Below are positions 1-8,795 of a DNA stretch of 64,000 nt, one piece after another. The first letter of the stretch is position 1; each line of letters begins with the position of its first letter. Origin of the DNA: Pseudomonas sp. MWU13-2105. Its GTDB lineage: Bacteria > Pseudomonadota > Gammaproteobacteria > Pseudomonadales > Pseudomonadaceae. Both the position numbers and the translations under genes were made by a program. The stretch is taken from positions 124,001 to 188,000 of the forward strand of contig NZ_JALLIY010000005.1 in assembly GCF_023242315.1 (NCBI RefSeq), read 5' to 3'. The notes beneath the pieces are model-generated. The model made no database searches and was not told where the DNA came from. It saw nothing but the letters and a program-made list of their open reading frames with translations.

Positions 1-1067
1 CTAGCCCCGATCAGTTCGGCCGCGTCAGGTTCTCTCATCGCCAGCAACCTCGTGTGTTCGACGCTCAGCCCCTTCGCGGCGATCCCGAGGCGCAACAGGC
101 GCTGTCTGACAGGCTCGACGCTGGATATAGGGTCCGAAGTATCCTCATAGATATAGTCGAGCCTGGGGGCCAGCGTGTCGACCATATCGCCAGCCTTGAA
201 CGTCCAGGGAGTACCCTCCACGGTCGGCATGATAAACACCAATCCGGGTATCACCGGGCCGTTGTACCAGGAAGGCAGGTCTGGATTCTGATGGTCGGGA
301 TTTCGCTTGCGCCAAACCTCCCACAAACGGTCGATGTTGGCATGATGAGCCCAGAAGATCGGGTCGAGGGCCGCCGTATCGGAGTCCCCCATCAAGCCAT
401 AGATCTTCGGATCAACCCCTTCTGAACCGCCGACAATGTTATGCACCACGTTGTGAGGCTGTTTCTCCAATCCTCCGGCCCCGGGATGATCGTGCGCGGA
501 CTTCGGCTCGGACCCACCGAAGCCTGCGGGCACACCATCGTATCGACCTTCGAATACAGGGTCGATCAAGGCCTTCAAGGCAATATCCACGGGATTGAGT
601 TCGGTACCGAAGCGGCGCTCGACAAACAGTGGGTTCGGCGTGCCGTCGGGCAGTGTCCGGGCACTGAAGCACGCCGGAACTTTCAGGCTCTGAGTACTCT
701 CATTGTAATTCCAGTAGGGAAACGCCCATTCCTTTGGTCCACCGAGCCCGACAATCGCCGAGCGTAGAATCTGCTCGACTGCGGCGGTATAACCCCGATG
801 CCAGGGTAGGAAAAACCAGGTCGAGTGCTGGCATTGCCCCCAATAAACCGACTGTTCCTTCTCCGACGGCAATGCTTCGTCTTCCGTCAGATAGCCCGCG
901 TCAATCCATAGATCCTTGTCGAAACCGTGGATCGCTGCCAGATACCGCCAACTGGTGGGATCTGCAATCGGGCGTTTCTTCAACTCGGCGACCCCGCGTG
1001 CATACCACAGCAGAGTCTCGCTCCAGTGCTCCCCCAACTTCTCTATATCAAGACGTACATGTGCCAT
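1..1067 (-). CDS. Tyrosinase-family copper oxidase (C-terminus outside window)
   Basis: Type-3 copper enzyme expected to hydroxylate monophenols and/or oxidise o-diphenols to quinones. The ATG at 1067 has AGGGAG about 7 nt upstream. 355 codons are visible and the frame is still open at base 1, so the 3' end is cut by the window. CuA ligands are probably His47, His81 and His90 (in CQHSTWFFLPWHR). CuB shows the pair His205/His209 (HNVVH) and FWAHHANIDRLW at about 238-249. Cys79 sits two residues before His81, the position that forms a Cys-His thioether in fungal and plant enzymes. No signal peptide is visible. Whether it acts as tyrosinase or only as catechol oxidase cannot be decided from the sequence. 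Seen: the motifs. Family knowledge: the chemistry. Confidence 0.9.
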   Translation of the reverse strand, partial: MAHVRLDIEKLGEHWSETLLWYARGVAELKKRPIADPTSWRYLAAIHGFDKDLWIDAGYLTEDEALPSEKEQSVYWGQCQHSTWFFLPWHRGYTAAVEQILRSAIVGLGGPKEWAFPYWNYNESTQSLKVPACFSARTLPDGTPNPLFVERRFGTELNPVDIALKALIDPVFEGRYDGVPAGFGGSEPKSAHDHPGAGGLEKQPHNVVHNIVGGSEGVDPKIYGLMGDSDTAALDPIFWAHHANIDRLWEVWRKRNPDHQNPDLPSWYNGPVIPGLVFIMPTVEGTPWTFKAGDMVDTLAPRLDYIYEDTSDPISSVEPVRQRLLRLGIAAKGLSVEHTRLLAMREPDAAELIGA

Positions 1068-1156
1068 GTTCGATCTCCCTGATAACTGATAGTCCATCGG
1101 GCCGGGGACTTGCGGGCCCGAAGGCAACAGTAGATCAGGTGATATCAATTTGCCTT

Positions 1157-1187
1157 GAGACCGTCTCCCCAATAGACAGACGGTCTC
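1157..1187 (+). terminator. 10-bp perfect stem-loop, possible terminator
   Basis: GAGACCGTCT and AGACGGTCTC pair perfectly around an 11-nt loop and are followed on the plus strand by TGTTTT. It lies between the tyrosinase start and the end of the 1239-1649 lipoprotein gene, both on the minus strand. On that strand the stem has no U-run, so it may instead be a processing or attenuation hairpin. Confidence 0.35.
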
Positions 1188-1238
1188 TGTTTTCCTGGCA
1201 CATCCCCTCCTTTCAACAAGGGGCAGAGCGTGTCGGGC

Positions 1239-1649
1239 TTAGCCCGGCATGCACTGGAAGTCGCCCGTTTCGGCGACTTGCTTGCCATGGGAATCCATCA
1301 GGCGGGCGTTGACTTCCTGGCCCAGGCTCGATTCCACCAACTTGTAGTGCTCACCGGCCTTGAACTGGTTATAACTGACTTCTCCCGAGCAGTCCTGCTG
1401 GTTGCCATCGCCCCACGGCATTTCCACCAGCATCACGTCCAGCTTGTGGGCGCCAGGTGGCACTTCGAAGAAACGGCCGTCGTCGATTTTCTTGCCATCG
1501 ACCTTCTCGGCAAGCATGTCGTTCGGCGCTTCATCCTGCAGACCGATCCAGGCCTCGCTCGGATCAGCCTTTGGCATGGGACCGGCACACGCGGACAACA
1601 GAAAGGCCAGGCCCAGGGTTGGCAGCAGCATCAGGGGTTTGAATGTCAT
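1239..1649 (-). CDS. Putative lipoprotein, tandem paralogue 1
   Basis: A 136-residue exported protein of unknown function. The N-terminus is a hydrophobic signal with lipobox LSAC (Cys21), so it should be lipidated and held in the cell envelope. The start ATG has GAGGT 8 nt upstream. It shares its whole length with the next gene: MT(F/L)KPLML, PKADPSEAWIGL, DDGR(F/Y)FEV.PG.H.L.V, QFKAG..Y.LVES and a C-terminal Cys. Two further cysteines (in QDCSG and FQCM) are matched in the paralogue and could form a disulfide. The role is not recognised. Confidence 0.8.
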   Translation of the reverse strand: MTFKPLMLLPTLGLAFLLSACAGPMPKADPSEAWIGLQDEAPNDMLAEKVDGKKIDDGRFFEVPPGAHKLDVMLVEMPWGDGNQQDCSGEVSYNQFKAGEHYKLVESSLGQEVNARLMDSHGKQVAETGDFQCMPG

Positions 1650-1686
1650 GGTGTTCTACCTCAAAGATGAAAAAATCTGTCGGCTA

Positions 1687-2091
1687 TCAAATGCAGGAAA
1701 ACTTCCTGGACTGGGCCACGGTCACGCCATGGTCGTTCACCAGTTCAGCCCCGACATTGACACCGGCTCCCGATTCCACCAGGTGATAGCGCTTGCCGGC
1801 CTTGAACTGGTCGTATTCCACCTGGCCGGTACACTCGGGCTGCTCGGTATTACCATTGGCGCCCTGGACCAGCAGCACTTTCAGATCGTGCTTGCCCGGC
1901 GCCACTTCAAAGTAGCGGCCGTCGTCGACGCGTTTGCCATCCACACGCTCTGCCAGCAGGTCGTCGCTCGAGCCCTGGCCCAGACCGATCCAGGCTTCGC
2001 TCGGATCAGCCTTGGGCACCGGCGCCGCGCAGGCAGACAGCAGGCAAACCAGTCCAAGGGTCGAAATCAGCATCAGCGGCTTAAGTGTCAT
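1687..2091 (-). CDS. Putative lipoprotein, tandem paralogue 2
   Basis: A 134-residue lipoprotein (lipobox LSAC) paralogous to its downstream neighbour, 37 nt away, and read in the same direction. I chose the ATG at 2091 because it matches the paralogue's start (MTLKPLML against MTFKPLML) and has AGAGGA about 9 nt upstream. A longer frame from 2115 would put that Shine-Dalgarno inside the gene. The pair looks like a recent tandem duplication and probably forms one transcript. Function unknown. Confidence 0.8.
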   Translation of the reverse strand: MTLKPLMLISTLGLVCLLSACAAPVPKADPSEAWIGLGQGSSDDLLAERVDGKRVDDGRYFEVAPGKHDLKVLLVQGANGNTEQPECTGQVEYDQFKAGKRYHLVESGAGVNVGAELVNDHGVTVAQSRKFSCI

Positions 2092-2176
2092 TGAATGAAT
2101 TCCTCTCATATTCAAGTGCTATATCGCTGGACGGAAAACCCGTCTAATCGAGAGCAAGAGTGGCGAACCAGAGGCG

Positions 2177-2186
2177 TTTGTACAAA
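2177..2186. promoter_or_regulatory. TTTGTACAAA palindrome in divergent intergenic region
   Basis: A 10-bp perfect palindrome lies between the minus-strand lipoprotein genes and the RND operon, 125 nt before the RND start. It has the size and symmetry of a small repressor operator, but no regulator gene is adjacent. Weak evidence. Confidence 0.25.
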
Positions 2187-2310
2187 TGAACACACATGAA
2201 GGGAATTTCAGTCCTTATCTAAAAGATCCTTCATGTTGGTGAAAGCCAAACGTTAAGTTCCAGACGCAAGACTGCCGGTGTTTGCAATTCCACTCCCCGG
2301 AGGTTCAGGC

Positions 2311-5300
2311 ATGCTCGGGCTGGTAAAGACCGCACTGCTCAAGCCCTACACGTTTATCGTGTTGGCGATATTCATCTGCATCATCGGGCCGCTGGCGGCC
2401 CTGCGTACCCCCACCGACGTGTTTCCCGACATCGGTATCCCGGTGGTCGCGGTGGTCTGGCAATACAACGGCTTGTCCCCCGAGGACATGGCCGGCCGGG
2501 TGATCTACACCTACGAGCGCTCCCTGAGCACCACGGTCAACGACATCGAACATATCGAGTCGCAATCGCTGCCGGGCATGGGCATCGTCAAGATCTTCTT
2601 TCAACCGGGAGTGGACATCCGCACCGCAAACGCCCAGGTGACCGCGGTCTCGCAGACCGTACTCAAGCAAATGCCGCCGGGGATCACTCCGCCGCTGATC
2701 CTCAACTACAGCGCCTCGACGGTGCCGATCCTGCAGATGGCGTTTTCTAGCCCGACGCTGTCGGAAGCGAAGATCCGCGACCTGGTGCAGAACAATATCC
2801 GCCTGCCGCTGACCGCCGTACCGGGCCTGGCGATTCCGACACCGATGGGCGGCAAGCAACGCCAGATCACCCTCGACCTCGATCCCCAGGCGCTGGCCGC
2901 CAAGGGCCTCTCGGCACAGGATGTGGGCAACGCCCTGGCCGCGCAGAACCAGATCATTCCAGTGGGCACCGCCAAACTCGGCCCCTACGAATACACGGTA
3001 CTGTTGAACAACAGCCCGAAAGTCATCGAAGAACTCAACGACCTGCCGATCAAGACCGTCGACGGAGCCCTGATCACCATCGGCCAGGTCGCCCACGTGC
3101 GTGACGGCTCGCCGCCGCAGACCAACATCGTGCGGGTCGACGGCCGCCGCGCCGTGCTGATGCCGGCGATGAAGAACGGCAATATCTCCACCCTGTCGAT
3201 CGTCGACGGCATCCGTAACATGCTGCCGCTGATCAATGAGACCCTGCCGCCGGAGCTCAAGACTTCGTTGCTGGGTGACGCCTCGGTGTTCGTCAAGCAG
3301 TCGGTGGGCAGCGTGGCCCGCGAAGGCATCATCGCCGCCCTGCTGACCAGTGCGATGATCCTGCTGTTCCTCGGCAGCTGGCGCTCGACCCTGATCATCG
3401 CCGCCTCGATTCCCCTGGCAGTGCTCTCGGCCATCGCCCTGCTGGCCGCCACCGGCCAGACCCTCAACGTCATGACCCTCGGCGGGCTGGCGCTGGCGGT
3501 GGGGATCCTGGTGGACGATGCGACGGTGACCATCGAAAACATCAACTGGCACCTGGAACAGGGCAAGGCGGTCAACGACGCGATCCTCGACGGCGCGAAA
3601 CAGATCGTCGGCCCGGCCTTCGTCTCGCTGCTGTGTATCTGCATCGTGTTCGTGCCGATGTTCATGCTCCAGGGCATCGCCGGCTTCCTGTTCCGGCCGA
3701 TGGCCCTGGCGGTGATCTTCGCCATGGCCAGCTCCTTCATCCTCTCGCGGACCCTGGTGCCAACCCTGGCGATGTTCCTGCTCAAGCCCCATGTGGTCGA
3801 AGGTGGCAGCGGTCATCATCCGGAAGATGAATTCATCAACCATCACGAAGGCGAACAGCACCGCAAGCCACGCAATCGCCTGCTGCAAGGCGTGCTGAAT
3901 TTCCAGCAGGGCTTCGAGCGCGGCTTCTCCACGGTACGCGATGTCTACCATGGCCTGCTGCAGCTCGCGCTGGGTTGCCGCAAGCGCTTCCTGCTGGGTT
4001 TCCTCGCCTGTGTGCTGGCGTCCTTCAGCCTGCTGCCGAGCCTGGGCGAAGACTTCTTCCCGGCCACCGACGCCGGCGCCCTGGCCCTGCACGTACGCCT
4101 GCCATTGGGCACGCGAATCGAGGAAAGCGCCGCCACCTTCGACCGCATAGAAGCGCGGATCCGCGAGGTGATTCCCGCCGAGGAGCTGGACAATATCGTC
4201 GACAACATCGGTATTCCATTGAGCGGTATCGACATGGCCTATAGCAGCAGCGGCACCATAGGCCCACAGGACGGCGATATCCAGGTCACCCTCAAGGCCG
4301 ATCACCAGCCCACCGCCGACTACGTGAAAAAGCTCCGTACGGCCTTGCCGGAAAGCTTCCCCGGCAGCCATTTCGCCTTCCTCCCGGCGGATATCAGCAG
4401 CCAGATCCTCAACTTCGGCGCACCGGCGCCACTGGACGTGAAAATCTCCGGACGCAACGCCGAGGAAAACCGCACCTTCGCCCTCGAACTGCAACGACGC
4501 CTGCAACACGTACCGGGGATCGCCGACCTGCGGATCCAGCAATCGGTCGGCTACCCGTCGCTGGAAGTGAAGGTCGACCGCATGCGCGCCAAGGGCCTGG
4601 GCATCACCGAGCGTGACGTCACCAACAGCATGGTCGCCTCCCTGGCGGGCAGTTCCCAGGTGGCGCCGACCTTCTGGCTCAACCCGGCCAACGGCGTGTC
4701 CTATGGCGTGGTCGCGGCCACCCCGCAATACCGCCTGGATAGCCTGCCGTCACTGGAAGCGTTGCCGGTCACCGGTAGCAACGGCCAGTCGCAGATCCTC
4801 GGCGGCCTGGCGACCATCAATCGGGTGCAGAGCCCGGCGGTGGTCACCCACTACAACATCCAGCCGACCCTGGACATCTACGCCAGCGTGCAAGGCCGCG
4901 ACCTCGGCGCGGTAGCCCATGACATCCAGAAGATCCTCGACGATGCCTCGGCCTTGCGCCCCAAGGGCGCGATTGTCAGCCTGCACGGGCAGATCGACGC
5001 CCTGCATGAAGCCTTCGGCGGCCTGAGCTTCGGCCTGCTCGGCGCGGTGGTGCTGATCTACCTGCTGATCGTGGTCAACTTCCAGTCCTGGGTCGATCCG
5101 TTCGTGATCATCACCGCCCTGCCCGCCGCCCTGGCCGGGATCGTCTGGATGCTGTTCCTGAGCGGCACCTCGCTGTCGGTACCGGCCCTGACCGGGGCCA
5201 TCCTGTGCATGGGCGTGGCCACCGCCAACTCGATCCTGGTGGTGAGTTTCTGCCGCGAGCGCCTGGCCGAACACGGTGATGCCCTCAAAGCCGCCCTGGA

Positions 5301-5529
5301 GGCCGGCTACACCCGCTTCCGCCCGGTCTGCATGACCGCCCTGGCGATGATCATCGGCATGTTGCCGCTGGCCCTTTCCGAAGAACAGAACGCCCCCCTC
5401 GGACGCGCCGTGATCGGCGGTCTGATCCTGGCGACCACTGCCACCCTGCTGTTCGTCCCCGTGGTGTTCAGCCTGGTGCATGGCCGCCAACCTATTCGCG
5501 CCGTAGCTGGAGAAAACACCCATGACTGA
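2311..5529 (+). CDS. RND-family efflux permease (AcrB superfamily)
   Basis: Inner-membrane proton-driven permease of a tripartite pump, 1072 residues, the normal length for the family. The start is the ATG at 2311 with GGAGG 7 nt upstream. A GTG at 2278 lies before that Shine-Dalgarno and was rejected. The TM4 proton-relay pair is present as Asp402-Asp403 (GILVDDATVTIEN). The repeat architecture is that of AcrB: TM1, two periplasmic halves, C-terminal TM bundle. In TM10 the residue corresponding to AcrB Lys940 is Ala972 (GVATANSILVV). Adaptor and outer-membrane factor genes follow, with 8-bp and 17-bp overlaps. No local regulator is present and the substrate cannot be predicted. Confidence 0.92.
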   Translation: MLGLVKTALLKPYTFIVLAIFICIIGPLAALRTPTDVFPDIGIPVVAVVWQYNGLSPEDMAGRVIYTYERSLSTTVNDIEHIESQSLPGMGIVKIFFQPGVDIRTANAQVTAVSQTVLKQMPPGITPPLILNYSASTVPILQMAFSSPTLSEAKIRDLVQNNIRLPLTAVPGLAIPTPMGGKQRQITLDLDPQALAAKGLSAQDVGNALAAQNQIIPVGTAKLGPYEYTVLLNNSPKVIEELNDLPIKTVDGALITIGQVAHVRDGSPPQTNIVRVDGRRAVLMPAMKNGNISTLSIVDGIRNMLPLINETLPPELKTSLLGDASVFVKQSVGSVAREGIIAALLTSAMILLFLGSWRSTLIIAASIPLAVLSAIALLAATGQTLNVMTLGGLALAVGILVDDATVTIENINWHLEQGKAVNDAILDGAKQIVGPAFVSLLCICIVFVPMFMLQGIAGFLFRPMALAVIFAMASSFILSRTLVPTLAMFLLKPHVVEGGSGHHPEDEFINHHEGEQHRKPRNRLLQGVLNFQQGFERGFSTVRDVYHGLLQLALGCRKRFLLGFLACVLASFSLLPSLGEDFFPATDAGALALHVRLPLGTRIEESAATFDRIEARIREVIPAEELDNIVDNIGIPLSGIDMAYSSSGTIGPQDGDIQVTLKADHQPTADYVKKLRTALPESFPGSHFAFLPADISSQILNFGAPAPLDVKISGRNAEENRTFALELQRRLQHVPGIADLRIQQSVGYPSLEVKVDRMRAKGLGITERDVTNSMVASLAGSSQVAPTFWLNPANGVSYGVVAATPQYRLDSLPSLEALPVTGSNGQSQILGGLATINRVQSPAVVTHYNIQPTLDIYASVQGRDLGAVAHDIQKILDDASALRPKGAIVSLHGQIDALHEAFGGLSFGLLGAVVLIYLLIVVNFQSWVDPFVIITALPAALAGIVWMLFLSGTSLSVPALTGAILCMGVATANSILVVSFCRERLAEHGDALKAALEAGYTRFRPVCMTALAMIIGMLPLALSEEQNAPLGRAVIGGLILATTATLLFVPVVFSLVHGRQPIRAVAGENTHD

Positions 5530-6685
5530 TCGCAAACCCTCGGGCAAACGCCTGCTTTACCTGGGCGTCGGCGGGATGACCCTGGCCGCCTTGCTGGTCG
5601 CCAACGGGATTGCCGCGCGAACCCGCCATGAAAAGTCCGTGACCGCCTGGACCGAAACCGCCGCCATTCCCATGGTCAGCGTCTTCCAGCCGGCGCAAAA
5701 CGCCGCCGGCGACACCCTGCGCCTGCCGGCCCACCTGGAAGCCTGGAGCAAGGCGCCGATCCATGCACGGGTCAGCGGTTACCTGAAAAACTGGAAAACC
5801 GATATCGGCAGCCAGGTCCAGGCCGGCCAGATACTCGCCGAAATCGACAGCCCGGACCTCGACCAGCAGGTCGCCCAGGCCCATGCCCACCTGGTGCAGG
5901 AGCAGGCCAATGCGCGCCTGGCCGCGACCACCGCCACCCGTTGGCAGAACCTGGTGGAGACCCATTCGGTGTCGCGCCAGGAGGCCGATGAAAAGAGCTC
6001 CAACGCCGCCGCGGCCAAGGCCAATGTCGAAGCCGCGGCCGCCGACTACGCACGGCTGTCGGCGCTGGAAGCGTACAAGACCATCCGCGCGCCCTTCGCC
6101 GGCACCATCACCGCCCGCAACACCGATATCGGCCAGTTGATCAAGGCCGACAACGACAGCGATCCGGAGCTGTTCGACATCGCCGACACCCATCAACTGC
6201 GGCTCTACGTGCCGATCCCGCAAAACTACGCCAGCGTGATCCGGCCCGGTCTCGAGGTGAAACTGACGGTGCCGGAGCATCCGGGCCAGCAGTTCAACGC
6301 GAAACTGCTGGGCAACTCCACCGCGATCGACTCGCGCTCCGGCACCCTGCTCGCCCAGTTCGTCGCCGAGAACCCGGACAACGTCCTGCTGCCGGGCGAC
6401 TATGCCGAGGCCACGCTGCCGATCCCGGCGGACACCCACGGCGTCAGCATTCCCGCCAGCGCCTTGATCTTCCGCGCCCAGGGGACCCAGGTGGCCGTGC
6501 TGGACGCCCAGTCCCATGTACACCTGCGCGATATCCATATCGGCCTGGACCTGGGTGAGCGCCTGGTTATCGACCAGGGCCTGAAGCCCGCCGACACCGT
6601 GATCGACAACCCGCCGGACGCCCTGCGCGAAGGCGACCCGGTGAAACTCGCCGACGCCGGAGGCCAACATGTCCCCAAGGCTTAA
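5522..6685 (+). CDS. RND periplasmic adaptor (membrane fusion protein, HlyD/AcrA type)
   Basis: 387-residue adaptor that joins the inner-membrane permease to the outer-membrane channel. An N-terminal membrane anchor (about residues 11-32) has no lipobox cysteine, so it is TM-anchored rather than lipidated. The order is half lipoyl motif (VSGYLKNWKTDIGSQVQAGQILAEIDSPDL), a coiled-coil hairpin (about 105-185), the second half lipoyl (IRAPFAGTITARNTDIGQLI), then a beta-barrel and membrane-proximal domain. The ATG overlaps the permease stop by 8 bp and has GGAG upstream, so translation is probably coupled. Confidence 0.92.
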   Translation: MTDRKPSGKRLLYLGVGGMTLAALLVANGIAARTRHEKSVTAWTETAAIPMVSVFQPAQNAAGDTLRLPAHLEAWSKAPIHARVSGYLKNWKTDIGSQVQAGQILAEIDSPDLDQQVAQAHAHLVQEQANARLAATTATRWQNLVETHSVSRQEADEKSSNAAAAKANVEAAAADYARLSALEAYKTIRAPFAGTITARNTDIGQLIKADNDSDPELFDIADTHQLRLYVPIPQNYASVIRPGLEVKLTVPEHPGQQFNAKLLGNSTAIDSRSGTLLAQFVAENPDNVLLPGDYAEATLPIPADTHGVSIPASALIFRAQGTQVAVLDAQSHVHLRDIHIGLDLGERLVIDQGLKPADTVIDNPPDALREGDPVKLADAGGQHVPKA

Positions 6686-8087
6686 GCGCAGCGCCTGGCT
6701 CTTGATCGCGACCTTGCAGGGCTGCTCCCTGGCGCCGACCTACAAGCCGCCGCAACTCGACTTGCCCGAGCACTATCGCGAGCAGACCAGCGACGGCCCG
6801 TGGCACCTGGCACAACCGGACGACAAGCTGGCAGAGCAATGGTGGTCGCTGTTCCAGGACTCGCACCTCAACGAGTTGCAGCAGCGCCTGCTCAAGGCCA
6901 ACCCGGACCTGGCCGCCGCCCTGGCGCACTACGACGGCGCGCAGGCCTACGCGAGCCAGTTGCACGCCGGGCTGTTTCCGCAGATCAGCGCCAGCGCACA
7001 ACCCCTGCGCCAGCGCCAATCGGACAATCGGCCGTTGCGCGGCAGCACCCAGCCGGCGGTGTACAACAGCAACACCGCAGGCTTTGCGCTGAACTTCGAC
7101 CTTGACCTGTGGGGCCGGATCCGCAACCAGGTGGCCGCCGGCGATGCCCAGGCCCAGGCCTCCGGCGACGACCTGGCGGTGGCGCGCCTGAGCCTGCAAC
7201 AGCAGCTGGCGACCCTGTATATCCAGCTCAATGGCCTGGACGCCCAGAGCCGGATTCTCAGCAGTTCCCTGGATGACTATACCCAGGCCCTGCAACTGAC
7301 CCGTGATCGCTACCAGGGCCAGATCGCCTCGGAACTCGACCTGACCCGCGCCCAGAGCCAATTGGCCGAGGCCCAGGCGCAACTGGACGAAGTGCGCGGC
7401 CAACGCAACCTGGCCGAACATGCGATTGCCGAACTGGTGGGCGAACCGGCCAGTGACTTCCAGTTGCCGCCGACCCAGGCGCTCCTGACAATTCCCAAGG
7501 TGCCCGGTGCCCTGCCCAGCAGCTTGCTGCAACGCCGCCCGGATATCGCCGCGGCGGAACGGCGGGTGTTTGCCGCCAATGCCGCGATCGGCGTGGCCAA
7601 GGCCGCCTGGTACCCGGACTTCAGCCTGACCGGCCTGCTCGGCGGCCAGACCCAGGGCAGCGGCAGCCTGCTGGCGACGGGCAATCGTTATTGGGCATTG
7701 GGGCCGCTGGTCAACCTGCCGATTTTCGACGGCGGCCGCCTCAGTGCCCAGGAGCACCAGGCCAAGGCAGAGTTCGACGAGGCTTCGGCCCACTACCGCA
7801 GCCAGGTCTTGCGCGCCGTGCGCGAAGTCGAGGACAACCTCGCGCAACTGCGCGACTTGCAGCACGAGGCCCAGGATGAGCAGGCAGCACTGGATGCGGC
7901 GCAGAATACCCAGACCCTGGCGATGAACAGCTACCAGGCCGGGGCGGTGAACTACCTGGACGTGGTGACGGCGCAGACTGCGGCATTGCAGGCGCAACGG
8001 CAATTGCAGGCGCTGCAGACCCGCCAGTTGCAGGCCAGCATCGGCCTGATGACAGCGTTGGGTGGCGGTTGGAGCACTCAGGGCTGA
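6669..8087 (+). CDS. RND outer-membrane factor lipoprotein (NodT/OprM family)
   Basis: 472-residue outer-membrane channel of the pump. The signal ends in lipobox LQGC followed by SLAPTYKPP, the classic mature N-terminus of OprM-like lipoproteins. Two internally related OEP repeats follow, with the typical ...LLQRRPDIAAAERRV... and FDLDLWGR segments. GGAGG precedes the ATG, which overlaps the adaptor gene by 17 bp. It is the last gene of the three-gene operon. Confidence 0.92.
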   Translation: MSPRLKRSAWLLIATLQGCSLAPTYKPPQLDLPEHYREQTSDGPWHLAQPDDKLAEQWWSLFQDSHLNELQQRLLKANPDLAAALAHYDGAQAYASQLHAGLFPQISASAQPLRQRQSDNRPLRGSTQPAVYNSNTAGFALNFDLDLWGRIRNQVAAGDAQAQASGDDLAVARLSLQQQLATLYIQLNGLDAQSRILSSSLDDYTQALQLTRDRYQGQIASELDLTRAQSQLAEAQAQLDEVRGQRNLAEHAIAELVGEPASDFQLPPTQALLTIPKVPGALPSSLLQRRPDIAAAERRVFAANAAIGVAKAAWYPDFSLTGLLGGQTQGSGSLLATGNRYWALGPLVNLPIFDGGRLSAQEHQAKAEFDEASAHYRSQVLRAVREVEDNLAQLRDLQHEAQDEQAALDAAQNTQTLAMNSYQAGAVNYLDVVTAQTAALQAQRQLQALQTRQLQASIGLMTALGGGWSTQG

Positions 8088-8098
8088 CACTGATGTAT

Positions 8099-8143
8099 CC
8101 TGTGGGAACGTTCTCGCTGCTACTCCCTTTTCGCTCCCACAGG
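8099..8143. terminator. Inverted repeat after the RND operon
   Basis: CCTGTGGGA and TCCCACAGG form 9-bp perfect arms about 27 nt apart, directly after the RND operon and ending 9 nt before the LysE start. It could end the pump transcript or shape the LysE leader. The U-run is poor. Confidence 0.35.
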
Positions 8144-8152
8144 GCAGCTTTC

Positions 8153-8794
8153 ATGGAAAACCAACACCTCTTATACGCAGGCCCCCTGATCTCCCTCGCC
8201 CTGCTCTGGGTCGTTGCCGTGGTCACTCCAGGGCAAAATTTCTTCATCACCGCCCAACTCGCCGCCAGTAACTCGCGCAAGCACGGTCTGGTCTGCGCAT
8301 TGGGTGTTGCCACGGGTACCATCCTCTGGGGCCTGGCCGGCGGGCTGGGGATCAAGTCGCTGTTTACCGCCGCGCCATCGCTGTACCTGGCGCTGAAAAT
8401 CGCCGGTGGCGCTTACCTGATCTACCTCGGCGTCAAGCTGTTCCTACGCAAGCATCCCGCCAGCACCGACCAGCAGCCCGCGCTCGACAAAGCGCAACGC
8501 AGCCTGCTTTCGGCCTATAGTCGCGGTTTGCTAAGCAATATGACCAACCCCAAGGCCGCGCTGTTTGTCGCGACCATCTTTGCCGCGACCATGCCCAGCT
8601 CCCCGCCTGCCCCACTGCTGGCCATGGCCGTCGCGATCATGGCCAGCCTGTCGGTCTGCTGGTATTCCAGTGTCGCCCTGGTATTTGCCAGTACGCGGAT
8701 GTCAGCCTTCTACAGTCGCTGCCGCAAAGGCCTCGACCGCTTTGCCGGAACTTGTTACCTGCTGTTCGGCGCTCATCTGTTGGCGAATCGCTGA
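8153..8794 (+). CDS. LysE/RhtB-family amino acid exporter
   Basis: 213-residue inner-membrane exporter with about six TM segments. Signatures are TPGQNFF near residue 25 (usually TPGP) and NMTNPKAALF in the middle. I chose the ATG at 8153 because it gives the family's usual length and begins just before TM1. The upstream extension has no hydrophobic sense. The family exports amino acids or homoserine-type compounds. The substrate here is unknown. Confidence 0.85.
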   Translation: MENQHLLYAGPLISLALLWVVAVVTPGQNFFITAQLAASNSRKHGLVCALGVATGTILWGLAGGLGIKSLFTAAPSLYLALKIAGGAYLIYLGVKLFLRKHPASTDQQPALDKAQRSLLSAYSRGLLSNMTNPKAALFVATIFAATMPSSPPAPLLAMAVAIMASLSVCWYSSVALVFASTRMSAFYSRCRKGLDRFAGTCYLLFGAHLLANR

Positions 8795-8795
8795 G

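Noticed and set aside
2305..4728. Long minus-strand open frame (about 800 codons) opposite the RND permease
   Set aside because: Low-complexity His/Arg/Gln/Gly-rich translation, no domain, and the plus strand encodes a clear RND permease with good codon bias.
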